Notes: generated from the sequence alone by a model not told the origin. A DNA stretch of 64,000 bases from Micromonospora terminaliae (GCF_009671205.1 NZ_CP045309.1:5908001-5972000); one strand, 5' to 3'; numbered from the stretch's first letter, positions 48,209-56,552 are shown. Made by a program: numbers and translations.

Positions 48209-49480
48209 TCACAACCCCTCCTCATCCTCGTCGAGAACGCTCTCTGAGGCCGATTCCTCGGCCAGAGGCAGCAGAGAGGCAGCAGAGCCGTCAAAGGCGG
48301 CCAGGACGCGAGCGGCGTAGTCGTCCGGGGTGTGCGTATAACGATTGAGCGTCGTGGACGCCTGCTCGTGGCCCATGACCCGCTGCACCAGGTTGATTGG
48401 CACGCCGTCGGTGACCAGCCAGGTGGCGTAGGCGTGCCGCAGATCGTGGAACCTCATCCCGCCAGCGGCCCTGGCCGCGACGCAGGCCACCGCTTCCCGC
48501 TCGGTGGTGAACTCGGCGGACCACTCGACGCCCTCCCGATCCGGCCAGGCAGCGCGGTAACGGTGGGGGCCGGAGTTGACGACCTGGCCGAGCAGGCCGG
48601 CGCGGACCAGGGAAGGCAGCCAGATCCGACGCCGGAAGTTCGATCGCCGCAGTGGGCGCCCCACGCGATCGCGGAAGACGAGGGTTCGCGGGTCCGGGTC
48701 GTCGGCGGCGACGTGCAGCTCGCGGAGCACGACCAGGAGGAAGCCGGGCAGCGGCACGGTCCGGACCCCCGCACGACTCTTCGGGTACGGGCGCAGCACT
48801 ATCCCGCCGTGCGTCTCCTCGGCCACCTGGACCACGGACAGCGATCCCCGGTCGAGGTCGACCGACGACCAGGTCAGCCCGGCGCATTCTCCCCAGCGCA
48901 GGCCGGCCCCAGCGGCGGCAGAGACGATCCCCCGGTGTCGAGGTGGAACAGCGGGCAGGAGCCGGCCGAAGAAGTCCTCCCGGCTAATCGTGACCGGCTT
49001 GACGTAGCGGGACCGATCACGCGGCAGCCTCACGCCTTCGGCGGGATTGGTGGCGATCAGCCGTGCCTGTACCGCCGTCTTGAGGATGATCGACAGCAGT
49101 TGGTAGCACTTGGCCACGGTGGCGGGAGCGAGATCCCGACCGAGGCCGGTCACCCACTCCTGCACCGACATGAAGTCAACCTTCCCGAGTGGCCAGTCAC
49201 CCCACTTCGGCAGGACGTGCGTGCGCAGCATGGAGACGGTCCGCTCGGTCGTCCGCGCCTCGACTGACCGGGTGGCGAGCCACTGCTGAGCGAAGTCACC
49301 GAGACGGGTACGGCCGGCGTGCGGGTTGACGTAGGTACCCCGATTGAGACTGCCCTCGACCTCAGCGAGGAAGGCACTCGCCTCCCGCTTCGTGCGGAAG
49401 CTCTTGGATTTCTGCCCACCAGCAGGATCACGCCAGCAAGCGCGGAAGGTTCCCGCCGGAGTCTTGCGGACGAAGCCCAT
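48209..49480 (-). CDS. int: Tyrosine site-specific integrase
   Basis: A 423-aa phage-type integrase. The catalytic residues are R195 (GAGLRWGECAGL), H345 and R348 (HDLRHAYATWL), H371 (VMGHEQASTT) and Y381 (RYTH). An N-terminal AP2-like arm-binding domain (TFRACWRDPAGGQKSKSFRTKREASAFL) and a core-binding domain precede it. A ~40-residue insertion sits between the conserved Arg and the HxxR box, as in other actinobacterial element integrases. Its 3' end lies beside the 6C terminator. The ATG shares one base with the xis stop, so excision and integration proteins are coupled. Confidence 0.92.
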   Translation of the reverse strand: MGFVRKTPAGTFRACWRDPAGGQKSKSFRTKREASAFLAEVEGSLNRGTYVNPHAGRTRLGDFAQQWLATRSVEARTTERTVSMLRTHVLPKWGDWPLGKVDFMSVQEWVTGLGRDLAPATVAKCYQLLSIILKTAVQARLIATNPAEGVRLPRDRSRYVKPVTISREDFFGRLLPAVPPRHRGIVSAAAGAGLRWGECAGLTWSSVDLDRGSLSVVQVAEETHGGIVLRPYPKSRAGVRTVPLPGFLLVVLRELHVAADDPDPRTLVFRDRVGRPLRRSNFRRRIWLPSLVRAGLLGQVVNSGPHRYRAAWPDREGVEWSAEFTTEREAVACVAARAAGGMRFHDLRHAYATWLVTDGVPINLVQRVMGHEQASTTLNRYTHTPDDYAARVLAAFDGSAASLLPLAEESASESVLDEDEEGL

Positions 49481-49749
49481 CAGCGCCTCCGCCCGTCAGT
49501 GCCGGTGGCGGCTGGCGGTTCGGTGACGCCGTCGAGCCAGGCATGGAACCGGGCACGGGGGATCAGCCAGCGGCCACCGAGGCGGGTCGCCGGGATGGTG
49601 CCGTCGCGGACGAGGGCGTAGGTGCTGCCCAGCGAGATGCCGAGCAGCTTGGCAACCTCACGCACGGTGTAGGTGACCGGCTCGACGATGACGGCACCGG
49701 GACGAGGTACGAGCCGGACGACGGCTCCGGGGCGAGCGGGGGTGCTCAC
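49480..49749 (-). CDS. xis: Excisionase-like helix-turn-helix protein
   Basis: An 89-aa MerR/excisionase-type DNA-binding protein: YTVREVAKLLGISLGSTYALVRDGTIPATRLGGRWLIPRARFHAWL is the classic domain. In pSAM2-like elements the gene before int encodes Xis, which shifts the integrase to excision. GGAGG lies nine bases before the GTG start. Its TGA overlaps the integrase ATG by one base. Confidence 0.85.
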   Translation of the reverse strand: MSTPARPGAVVRLVPRPGAVIVEPVTYTVREVAKLLGISLGSTYALVRDGTIPATRLGGRWLIPRARFHAWLDGVTEPPAATGTDGRRR

Positions 49750-49772
49750 GGGCTTGACCTCCTCAGGTCGAA

Positions 49773-51575
49773 TCAGGCGGCAGCCGGCACGGTGCCGGCC
49801 GGGGTGGTGGCGAGTTCGTGGGCGAGTTCTTCGCGGCCGGTGGTTCGTCGCTCTCTGGCCATGGCGGCGGCGGTGTTGGCGAGTAGCGCGTCTCCGGTGG
49901 TGTGCCAGCCGACTCCGGCGAAGGTGAGGGCGCCGACGATGAGCGTGGTGTGCTCGCCGACCTGGGCGGCGGGACTGCCGCCGGCGGCGGGGTGCACGTC
50001 GCCCTGGTCCTGGTGCTCATGCCGCCGGTACGCGATGCGGGTGTCGCGCAGGAGTTGGAAAGTCACCGAGTAGCGGCGCCCTTTGGTGAGGAAGTGGCCG
50101 CCGTAGCCGAGCATGTGCGCCCACCTCCGTAGCCGGGCGTACGGGTTGGTCGTCGGTCTGCTGGCCGGTTCGGTGTCAAGGGCGGCTTGACGGGCGGCGG
50201 TGCAGACGGGGCAGGCGGCGTATCGGGTGTGGGTGCCGCAGTCGGGGCATTCCCAGCGGTCGACGAAGCCGGGCCGGGGCCGGGGCTCGCGGGGCCGTTC
50301 GGACAGCGGGATCGGGGTGCCGGTGGGTCGGCCGATGCGCCAGCAGGCGTCGATGAGGCGGGCGGTGTGGTCGCCGTCGGGGTCGGCGTAGTCGCCGATC
50401 GAATCGGCGGTCAGGCGGGTGGAGGTGTGCCCGGTGGCCTCGGTGCTCTTGGTGGCGTACTTGGCAAGGTAACCGGCGACCATGCCGTCGGTGACCTCCC
50501 CGTCGATGCCGGTGGTGATGGGGCGGATGTCGAGCTGCTCGCCCCAGGTGATGAGCCAGCCCTCAGGCCGGTCGGGGTGCGGCGGGGTGTGGAAGGCGAT
50601 CTGTGCGGCGGCGTGCCGGAACGCGTCGACCAGGTCGTCGACGGTGAACCCGGCAGGCGGGGGGACGACCGCGTCGGGGTCTGCGGGGTTAACGCCGTCG
50701 AGGCGGGCGATGGCGTGGAAGTGCACCGCTCCCCGCGCCTGAAGTTCGGCGACCTTCCCCGGCGACAGCCGGACCGGCGAGACCTTCCGCGTCTTGCCGG
50801 AGGCGGTGACGACCTCAACACGGGGAATGCCGCGTTGGCGAGCGAGCTTTGCCAGCCACCGTTCCGCGGCTTGCTTGGTGCGGTGCCACAGCTCACCCGA
50901 GAACAGGTTCCACACCACCTGGTGGTCGTGGTCGTAGCAGTCCAGGCACAACGGCCGCCCGAGGACGGCGTCGCCGGCTTCGTGGCGAGCCCAGCAGACA
51001 GCCGGCCGGCCATGCGCGCAGAGGCCAGAGGTGGCGTCGGTCGGGCGGCGGGCGTGGCAGGGTTCGGCGCGGCAGTCGCAGCGGCGGCGGTTGGTGCAGG
51101 TGTGCCGCTTGACCACCCGGGCGTGGACCGGCCCGAAGGACGGGGCGGTGAACGTCGGGAACACCGCCGGATGCGCAGCGACCGATTCCGGGACGCCCTT
51201 GCCACCGACGAGGCCGGCGCGCAGAAGTTGGAACGCATCGCGCTGGTAGGTCTGCGCGCAGGACGGGCAGACCGTGGCGCGACGGTTGCCGCAGGCGGTG
51301 TAGATGGCGGCGTCGGGCATGCCGTCGGTCGACCGTTGGTCGAGGACGCGGCCGGTGGTGGCGTCGACGGTGAGGACCTGCCCGGCGAGGCGGATGGGGC
51401 GGGTGCAGCCGGCGGCGGCGCGGATGTGTTCGAGCCAGCCGAAGTAGTCGGGTCGGGTGGCGCGTTCGAACGCGGACCCGGCGGCGGTGTAGCCGAAGAC
51501 CGGTGGGATGGTGTCGGCGTTCGAGCCCACCCCCCGGGCCGAAGCGCGGGGGGTGAGGTCCAGCGTCGAGGCCAT
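49773..51575 (-). CDS. repSA: RepSA-type replication initiator
   Basis: A 600-aa replication initiator of the RepSA family. The HUH motif HFHAIARLDG is near residue 285, and tyrosines in AGYLAKYATKS near residue 368 are the likely nicking residues. Cysteine clusters (CGNRRATVCPSC, CRAEPCHARR, CPDCGTHTRYAACPVC) probably bind zinc. It should start rolling-circle replication of the excised circle. ATG at 51575 is chosen because it overlaps the preceding stop. One copy of the inverted repeat GTCAAG-N5-CTTGAC lies inside the gene at 50175-50191. Confidence 0.85.
   Translation of the reverse strand: MASTLDLTPRASARGVGSNADTIPPVFGYTAAGSAFERATRPDYFGWLEHIRAAAGCTRPIRLAGQVLTVDATTGRVLDQRSTDGMPDAAIYTACGNRRATVCPSCAQTYQRDAFQLLRAGLVGGKGVPESVAAHPAVFPTFTAPSFGPVHARVVKRHTCTNRRRCDCRAEPCHARRPTDATSGLCAHGRPAVCWARHEAGDAVLGRPLCLDCYDHDHQVVWNLFSGELWHRTKQAAERWLAKLARQRGIPRVEVVTASGKTRKVSPVRLSPGKVAELQARGAVHFHAIARLDGVNPADPDAVVPPPAGFTVDDLVDAFRHAAAQIAFHTPPHPDRPEGWLITWGEQLDIRPITTGIDGEVTDGMVAGYLAKYATKSTEATGHTSTRLTADSIGDYADPDGDHTARLIDACWRIGRPTGTPIPLSERPREPRPRPGFVDRWECPDCGTHTRYAACPVCTAARQAALDTEPASRPTTNPYARLRRWAHMLGYGGHFLTKGRRYSVTFQLLRDTRIAYRRHEHQDQGDVHPAAGGSPAAQVGEHTTLIVGALTFAGVGWHTTGDALLANTAAAMARERRTTGREELAHELATTPAGTVPAAA
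50175..50191. promoter_or_regulatory. Inverted repeat GTCAAG-N5-CTTGAC, copy 1
   Basis: Perfect six-base arms with spacer GGCGG, inside the initiator gene. Two more copies with the same spacing occur at 53404-53420 and 59908-59924, all within the element, so it may be a regulator- or initiator-binding site. Confidence 0.45.
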
Positions 51576-51838
51576 CAAGCCGCCACCCCAGCAGGGTGGT
51601 TGGTGATGGTGCGTTCGGTGACGATGACCCGGCAGGCGCCGCACTGGCGCTTGGCCGGCTCGTGCCGATAGCAGGGGATCGTGGTGGTCACCTGGCCGCA
51701 GCGGATGGTGACCGGTGCCCGGCAAGGGCCGCCGGGGATGACGTCGACGAGCGTGCGGCGAATGTCGTAGGGGTGCGGCTCAGGTTCGCCGGGGCAGGTG
51801 TGGATGACCTGCTCGATGTCGACAAGGTAGATGGTCAT
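51575..51838 (-). CDS. Small cysteine-containing element protein
   Basis: An 87-aa protein with six cysteines (CPGEPEP, GGPCRAP, IRCGQ, IPCYRH, QCGACRV), several spaced as in zinc-binding proteins. No known family is recognised. It is translationally coupled on both sides (SpdB-like gene before, replication initiator after), suggesting a part in replication or transfer of the element. Confidence 0.6.
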   Translation of the reverse strand: MTIYLVDIEQVIHTCPGEPEPHPYDIRRTLVDVIPGGPCRAPVTIRCGQVTTTIPCYRHEPAKRQCGACRVIVTERTITNHPAGVAA

Positions 51839-52518
51839 CGGGCACCACCGGCCAGGGTGGTGAGGAGCTGCCCGGCAACAGCCGGGGCAACATCCAGGCG
51901 GTCGGCCAGCTCAGCGGGCGTGATTGGTTGACCGGTGGACTGTTCGTGCTGCACGGCCGCGAAGCGGGCCATGGGCAGCAGGTGGGCAGGGACCTCGACC
52001 GGCTCCGAGGCCGGTTCGGGGGCGGGGGTGATGGCAGCCGGCGGTGCCGGCTCGGTGACCTGCTCGGCCACCTGGACCCGGATGGGTTCGACCGGCTGAG
52101 CCGGCGGCGTGTCCTCGCGCACCGGGGCGGGGGCGAGGACGAGCTTCACCAGGGCCATAAAGGCGAGTGCCGGAACAGCGGACAGGAGCCACCCGGACGG
52201 ACCGGCCTTGGCGACCGCGAGTTGGGCGGAGAGGGAGAGTCCGGCGGCGGCGATGAGCAGGGACAGCGGGTAGCCGATCGGAGCGCCGGCCCGGCGGCGT
52301 CGGCGGATGGTGAGTAGGGAGGCGATGGGGACGAGTTCGGAGATGACGGCGTTGGCCCAGCCGAACCATTCCCCGGTCCCTTGAGGGGAGTTGGCGAGGG
52401 TCCAGTCCTTGACGTGGGTGAAGGAGGCGGCTCCGGCGAAGCCGGCGACGGTGAGCAGGATGAGGACCAGGACCAGGTCCTCGATACGGGTGCCCGTGGT
52501 GGGGCGGTCAGCGGCCAT
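51835..52518 (-). CDS. SpdB-like membrane protein (DUF2637 type)
   Basis: A 227-aa protein. The first ~125 residues contain four hydrophobic helices (LVLVLILLTVAGFAGAASF, WANAVISELVPIASLLTI, YPLSLLIAAAGLSLSAQLAV, WLLSAVPALAFMALVKLVL), the layout of DUF2637/SpdB proteins of actinomycete plasmids. A Pro/Glu linker and a C-terminal helix-turn-helix-like part (FAAVQHEQSTGQPITPAELADRLDV) follow. Spd proteins assist intramycelial spread after TraB-mediated transfer. It is coupled to both neighbours. Confidence 0.7.
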   Translation of the reverse strand: MAADRPTTGTRIEDLVLVLILLTVAGFAGAASFTHVKDWTLANSPQGTGEWFGWANAVISELVPIASLLTIRRRRRAGAPIGYPLSLLIAAAGLSLSAQLAVAKAGPSGWLLSAVPALAFMALVKLVLAPAPVREDTPPAQPVEPIRVQVAEQVTEPAPPAAITPAPEPASEPVEVPAHLLPMARFAAVQHEQSTGQPITPAELADRLDVAPAVAGQLLTTLAGGAR

Positions 52519-52804
52519 GGGTGGTCACCTCCCCGGAGGTGACGGCGCGTTGTTCGGCGGCGAGGCCGGCGAGTCCGACGCGGATGCCGGCGCAGGTGTT
52601 GCAGCCCTGCCCGTCCGGAACGGTGCAGTCGGCGAGGTGCGCTTCGCGCACGATGCGCAGGGCTTCGGCGTAGTACCCGGACAGGAACCGTTCGAAGGAC
52701 AGCTCACCGCGGGCGGCGAAATCCTGGGCGAGGGCGGTGACGACGTAGTCGTCCGGGGTCATCCGCTCCTGGGCGGCGAGGTTGGTGACGACGGTCGTGG
52801 TCAT
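52508..52804 (-). CDS. Hypothetical element protein
   Basis: A 98-aa soluble protein with a short cysteine cluster (CTVPDGQGCNTC). It is a recurrent but unnamed AICE gene type. It starts in a four-base overlap with the preceding gene and ends overlapping the SpdB-like gene by 11 bases. The function is unknown. Confidence 0.6.
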   Translation of the reverse strand: MTTTVVTNLAAQERMTPDDYVVTALAQDFAARGELSFERFLSGYYAEALRIVREAHLADCTVPDGQGCNTCAGIRVGLAGLAAEQRAVTSGEVTTHGR

Positions 52805-53133
52805 CGGGCACCTCCCGGGGTGCAGTCGAGGCAGGAGCCGGTACGGCGGGGGATGTAGTAGGGCTGCACGAGGCCGCAGTGGCGGCAGGTGCGCCGGGCA
52901 CGCAACGCCTTGGCGATGGCCTCCCGCTGGGCGGGCGTGGCGGTGCGTTTGGGTGCTGCGAGGTCTAGGCGGTAGAGGTAGGCGACACGCTTGCCGCGAC
53001 GCCAGAGGATCTGCGCGACCGGGTCATGACCGCCCGGTCGGAGGCCGGCGGCACGCAGTTGCCGGCGGGTGGCCAGCCCGCCCGGGGCCAGCCGGTACGG
53101 GTAGGTAGGGAACGGGTCGGCGGTGGTGGTCAT
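52801..53133 (-). CDS. RRQRL-motif zinc-binding protein
   Basis: A 110-aa protein with TRRQLRAAGLRPGG, the motif giving this family its name, and a C-terminal zinc ribbon CRHCGLVQPYYIPRRTGSCLDC. The family is frequent in AICEs and actinomycete plasmids; the role is unknown. It is coupled to both neighbours by ATGA-type overlaps. Confidence 0.75.
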   Translation of the reverse strand: MTTTADPFPTYPYRLAPGGLATRRQLRAAGLRPGGHDPVAQILWRRGKRVAYLYRLDLAAPKRTATPAQREAIAKALRARRTCRHCGLVQPYYIPRRTGSCLDCTPGGAR

Positions 53134-53429
53134 GCCTGGCCTCCCCAGCGCTGCTGGGCGGCCTGCCGGGAGATGCCGAGCCGGGAGCCGATCTCGGCCC
53201 AGGAGTAGCCGAAGGCCCGCAGGCCGATGACGGCCTCGCCGATGGCGTCGTCGAGGTTGGTCGACAGGGCGACGAGGTCGCGGAGGGCTTCGACGTCGCC
53301 GGTGGCGACGCGCCGGCCGTGGGCGCGGATGATGCGCCGAGCGAAGGCCGCGAACTGGTCGTTCTCGACGACCTCACGGCGGCGGCGGGATCGCGGGATG
53401 CGCGTCAAGGTGTGCTTGACAGTGCTCAT
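53130..53429 (-). CDS. Small helix-turn-helix protein
   Basis: A 99-aa DNA-binding protein ending in a helix-turn-helix (YSWAEIGSRLGISRQAAQQRWGG), preceded by a helical region. ATG at 53429 overlaps the preceding stop; a longer open frame upstream is out of context. The inverted repeat GTCAAG-N5-CTTGAC lies in its first codons (53404-53420), so it may control its own synthesis. That is inference. Confidence 0.72.
   Translation of the reverse strand: MSTVKHTLTRIPRSRRRREVVENDQFAAFARRIIRAHGRRVATGDVEALRDLVALSTNLDDAIGEAVIGLRAFGYSWAEIGSRLGISRQAAQQRWGGQA
53404..53420. promoter_or_regulatory. Inverted repeat GTCAAG-N5-CTTGAC, copy 2
   Basis: Perfect arms with spacer GTGTG, inside the first codons of the small helix-turn-helix gene. 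With the preceding GC and the GGT after the left arm, it shares a longer match with copy 3 at 59908-59924. Confidence 0.45.
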
Positions 53430-53863
53430 CGGTTCTCGCCTCCCTGGGTGTGGAGGCGGTCCCACTCCTTCGCCGCGCCTTCCAGGGCGGCGATGACGTG
53501 CTCCGCGGTGCAGAGCGGGTCGTCGTTCCACGAGTACGGGGAGGTGTGCTCGTTGAGCCAGAAGCCGTCGTCGTCGACCAGGCAGATCGGGTAGTGAAGG
53601 TCGAGGTAGTCGGTCAGGGCCGCGATGGCGTCGAGGTAGGTGGTCCGGTCGTCCGGGTTGAGGTCGGAGAAGTGGTTGACCGGTTGTCCGGCGCAGGCCA
53701 TGCCGATGGCCCCGACGGCGCAGGCCGGCGGGGTCGGGGTGTCGGTGGGGGCGTAGTAGGTGCCCTGGTGCCAGCCGTGCCGGCGCAGGTAGAGGGCAGC
53801 CATCCGCAGCAGGTCAGCGGGGGTGACCGGCGCGGTGGTGGGCGGTTTCTGGGTAGCCTTCAT
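53426..53863 (-). CDS. DUF6197-like element protein
   Basis: A 145-aa soluble protein. RHGWHQGTYYAPTDTPTPPACAVGAIGMA resembles the DUF6197 family of actinomycete mobile elements, whose function is unknown. ATG at 53863 is preferred: AAAGGA lies ten bases upstream, while the GTG at 53872 would sit on it. The gene is coupled to the helix-turn-helix gene by ATGA. Confidence 0.65.
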   Translation of the reverse strand: MKATQKPPTTAPVTPADLLRMAALYLRRHGWHQGTYYAPTDTPTPPACAVGAIGMACAGQPVNHFSDLNPDDRTTYLDAIAALTDYLDLHYPICLVDDDGFWLNEHTSPYSWNDDPLCTAEHVIAALEGAAKEWDRLHTQGGENR

Positions 53864-53903
53864 GGCAGCCACGTCCTTTCGTGGGCTTGTGGTTGGTGGT
53901 CGG

Positions 53904-53940
53904 CAGGACCAGCTCTGCTGCCAGGCGGGACCTGGTCCTG
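53904..53940 (-). promoter_or_regulatory. Intercistronic hairpin in the transfer operon
   Basis: CAGGACCAG at 53904-53912 pairs with CTGGTCCTG at 53932-53940 around a 19-base loop, in the only sizeable gap of this part of the operon. It may attenuate transcription or protect mRNA ends. Confidence 0.35.
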
Positions 53941-53959
53941 TCGGCCGTTCTTCTTGTTG

Positions 53960-54418
53960 TCAGCAGCCGGGGCAGTGGCGTTTGCCGCTGCCGAATGCGC
54001 TTCGGAGGGCGGCGAGGATGAGCGCCGCGATGGCCAGAAAGCCGGCGATGATCGCAGCGTGGTCGGCCAGGAACGCCACCAGGTGGCCGATGAGGTAGGC
54101 GACGGCCGCGACCAGGGCGGCGGCAGCGGCGGTGACGGTGGCGGCGATGGCGATGCGGCGGCGGATGCGTCGCCGCTGGGTGTGGTGGACCCGAGTGGTG
54201 ATGTGGGTGCCCAGGGAGGCGACCCGGCCCGGCGCGGTGGCCGGGGTGGTGGTGTCGACGAGGCGGACGTTGACGCGGATACGCGGGTCGGTGGGCGACA
54301 CGGGCCGGGGTGCGCTGAGGGAGATCAGCGTTCCGGCGTTGTGGTGGTTGCGGAGGACGTTGGCGACCTGCTCGGGCAGGCCAACCACGGTCATGGTCCG
54401 GTAGCCGATGGTGGTCAT
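53960..54418 (-). CDS. Small membrane protein coupled to traB
   Basis: A 152-aa protein with a basic, soluble N-terminal half and two hydrophobic helices (IAATVTAAAAALVAAVAYLIGHLV and AAIIAGFLAIAALILAAL), ending GKRHCPGC. It starts in a four-base overlap with traB, so a role in transfer is likely. No family is recognised. Confidence 0.6.
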   Translation of the reverse strand: MTTIGYRTMTVVGLPEQVANVLRNHHNAGTLISLSAPRPVSPTDPRIRVNVRLVDTTTPATAPGRVASLGTHITTRVHHTQRRRIRRRIAIAATVTAAAAALVAAVAYLIGHLVAFLADHAAIIAGFLAIAALILAALRSAFGSGKRHCPGC

Positions 54419-55284
54419 GCTGCTGCTCCCAGGTCGAGTCGGGTGAGGTCGGGGACGAGGGCCGGTAACCGGCGGGGTCGGCGGATCCAGGCGGCGTAGT
54501 CGGCGATGCCGGCGATCTGGCTGTCGGTGAGGTAGGCGACCTTGATGCGCTGGGGGGTGCCGCCTTCGGCGATGAGGTAGGCCGCGCCCTGGTTGGTAGG
54601 CTGGATGTCGGTGGCGGTGTAGCCCTGCTCGGCCCAGCCGTGGCCGAGGACGATGTTCGAGCTGTTGGGTGTGGTGCAGCGGAACGCGGCCCGGTAGCCG
54701 AACAGGTCCCGCAGTGACGTGGGGATGATGTCGAAGGACGGCCGCTGGGTGGCGGCCACGACCGGGATGCCGGCGGCGCGGCCCCGGGCGACCAGGTCGC
54801 GCAGGAGAGCGACGAACTCTTCCTGCTCCTGCTTGCTGCCGACAGTGGCGGAGTAGAAGGCGATCTCATCGACCAGGACGGTGATGACCGAGAGTCCGTC
54901 GGCGGCGGTGACTTTGCGGCGCCCGTGGGCGCGCAGCCAGGCGTAGCGGTTGTTCATCACCAGCTGCAGCCGCTTGAGGACGTCGAGGGCGGCCGTGATG
55001 TCGGGACCGATGAACGCATCGGCGCAGTCCTCCCACTGGCCGAGTTCGACGAGCTTGCCGTCCAGCAGCACCAGGCGGCTGTCGACGGAGAGGGCGGCGT
55101 GGGCGGCGATGCAGTTGAGCAGGCCGGACTTGCCTCCGCCGGGTTCGCCGCCGGCGAGGAGGTTGCGGTAGGCGAGGGTGATGTAGACGGGGTGACCGAA
55201 CTCGTCGATGCCGACGAAGATGGGGTCGAACATCGACAGGCCAGGCCCCACCGGCACCGGGGCCGGTTCGGCGGTGACGGACAT
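54415..55284 (-). CDS. traB: TraB/FtsK-like DNA translocase
   Basis: A 289-aa FtsK/SpoIIIE-type ATPase. Walker A is GGEPGGGKSG (residues 45-54) and Walker B is VITVLVDE; VAATQRPSFDIIPTSLRDLFGYRAAF is the conserved core after it. It is short, like TraSA of pSAM2, and lacks its own membrane helices, so the adjacent membrane proteins may anchor it. Such proteins move double-stranded element DNA between hyphae without a relaxase. The end overlaps the next gene by four bases. Confidence 0.88.
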   Translation of the reverse strand: MSVTAEPAPVPVGPGLSMFDPIFVGIDEFGHPVYITLAYRNLLAGGEPGGGKSGLLNCIAAHAALSVDSRLVLLDGKLVELGQWEDCADAFIGPDITAALDVLKRLQLVMNNRYAWLRAHGRRKVTAADGLSVITVLVDEIAFYSATVGSKQEQEEFVALLRDLVARGRAAGIPVVAATQRPSFDIIPTSLRDLFGYRAAFRCTTPNSSNIVLGHGWAEQGYTATDIQPTNQGAAYLIAEGGTPQRIKVAYLTDSQIAGIADYAAWIRRPRRLPALVPDLTRLDLGAAA

Positions 55285-55312
55285 CGGATGCCCTCCTTGG
55301 GCGGGAAGTGGG

Positions 55313-55352
55313 CGCGGAGAGCCACACGAACGAGCCCGCAGGGCTCTCCGCG
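55313..55352 (-). promoter_or_regulatory. Hairpin between the membrane gene and traB
   Basis: CGCGGAGAGCC and its perfect complement form an 11-bp stem around an 18-base loop, just after the upstream membrane-protein gene stop and 29 bases before traB. A partial terminator that lowers traB expression is possible. Confidence 0.4.
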
Positions 55353-55369
55353 ACCGAGGTAGGTGTGGG

Positions 55370-56305
55370 TCAGATCCAGTCGGAGATGTCGTCCTCAGGA
55401 GTGGAGGACGAAGCCGCGGGCTTGCTGCCGTTGGCGGTGGCCGGCGGCTTCTTCTGCGCCGGCTTGCCCTGCGTCGGCAGGGTGATGGTCGGGACGTCGA
55501 CGTCGGGCAGGTCCAGAGCCGTCGGCACAGCCGGCGCAGGCCGATCGGTGGCCGGGGTGGCGGGGTCGATGACGTCGACGAGCGGGGAGCCGACCGTGGC
55601 GGTGAGGACCTCTCGGCGTTTGAGGTCGAACCGCAGGTAGGCGGCGTTGCCGTCCGATGCCCGCTCGATCAGGGCGGTGGAGGCGTGGCAGGCAACCGCG
55701 ATGCGGTCGAGCCGGCCCTCCAGGTCGGCGAGGGACAGGCCGGGGCGCAGGTAGACCCAGACCCGCTCACCCACGGGGGTGGGCTTGGCCCACAGGATGA
55801 GCGGCAGGCTGCCGGACTGGTTGGCGATGATGAACTGCGCGAAGCACACGCGCAGGCGGTGCCGCACCACGAAGCACCAGGTCCAGGCGACCAGCGCGCG
55901 GCGGCAGGCCGGCAGGGCGGCAGGGACGCCCACGACCAGGGCGACCACCGCGAAGGTGACCGGCATGGGCGTGTAATTGGCCAGCTGTACCCAGCCAGCG
56001 CCGAGGAGCGTGGTGATCCCGATTTCGGGGGTCCACCACCACAGCAGCCGCAGCACCGGCCAGATCCGGACCAGTACCCAGACCGCAGCGCCCAGGGGGA
56101 CGCCGATGAGTGCGCCCAGGAACAGGGCCAGGATGGGGTGGATGTAGGAAGCGGCCACCACGGCCGCAAGCAGGCCGACGATGACCGCCGTGAGGATGAA
56201 CGCCAGCCGGGCGTTGCGTGCGGAGGAACGGTGGACCTTGGCCTCGATGACCGTCACCGTTCCGGTGTTCCGCCCGAAGGGGCGGCGGGGGCTAGACTTG
56301 GACAC
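55370..56305 (-). CDS. Membrane protein of the transfer region
   Basis: A 311-aa protein. Helices at about residues 30-75 (AFILTAVIVGLLAAVVAASYI, ALFLGALIGVPLGAAVWVLV) and 95-135 are followed by a soluble domain (VWVYLRPGLSLADLEGRLDRIAVAC) and a Pro/Lys-rich tail ending DDISDWI. The soluble part resembles the N-terminal region of longer TraB/FtsK proteins, so this and the short TraB may together equal a full-length translocase. GTG at 56305 is chosen because GGAGG lies nine bases upstream. Confidence 0.68.
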   Translation of the reverse strand: MSKSSPRRPFGRNTGTVTVIEAKVHRSSARNARLAFILTAVIVGLLAAVVAASYIHPILALFLGALIGVPLGAAVWVLVRIWPVLRLLWWWTPEIGITTLLGAGWVQLANYTPMPVTFAVVALVVGVPAALPACRRALVAWTWCFVVRHRLRVCFAQFIIANQSGSLPLILWAKPTPVGERVWVYLRPGLSLADLEGRLDRIAVACHASTALIERASDGNAAYLRFDLKRREVLTATVGSPLVDVIDPATPATDRPAPAVPTALDLPDVDVPTITLPTQGKPAQKKPPATANGSKPAASSSTPEDDISDWI

Positions 56306-56552
56306 GACGAGTCCTCCCTTGCACGAGGGTGGGTGAGTTGGAGGGCACGGGGTCGGCAGGTTTGGACGCCAGTACCGACCCCGCGCCAGCTCATTTCGGG
56401 TGTGACCACCGGTCGTGGTCACCAGGCCGGGAACGTTGGACGCCAGAGCCGTCCCCGGACTGCCTTGTTCAGTTGGATGCGTTCAGCGGACCTTCGGCCG
56501 CTTCGGGTTGCCACGGACACCAGTGGCTGACGCAGCACGGTGACCCGGGGAC
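56306..56552. other. Hairpins and direct repeats in the transfer operon gap (clt candidate)
   Basis: In this 247-bp gap TTGGACGCCAG occurs at 56362-56372 and 56436-56446, 74 bp apart, and the match continues with CCG-N-CCCCG. CGGGGTCGG (56348-56356) pairs with CCGACCCCG (56375-56383), and GTGACCAC/GTGGTCAC forms another hairpin at 56402-56422. There is no coding frame. Such a structure beside a TraB gene could be the cis-acting transfer locus to which TraB binds. This is inference. Confidence 0.35.

Noticed and set aside
48000..48209. A tRNA gene as attachment site
   Set aside because: No cloverleaf or TPsiC-like sequence could be read; the hairpins here have C-rich loops and fit the 6C RNA instead.
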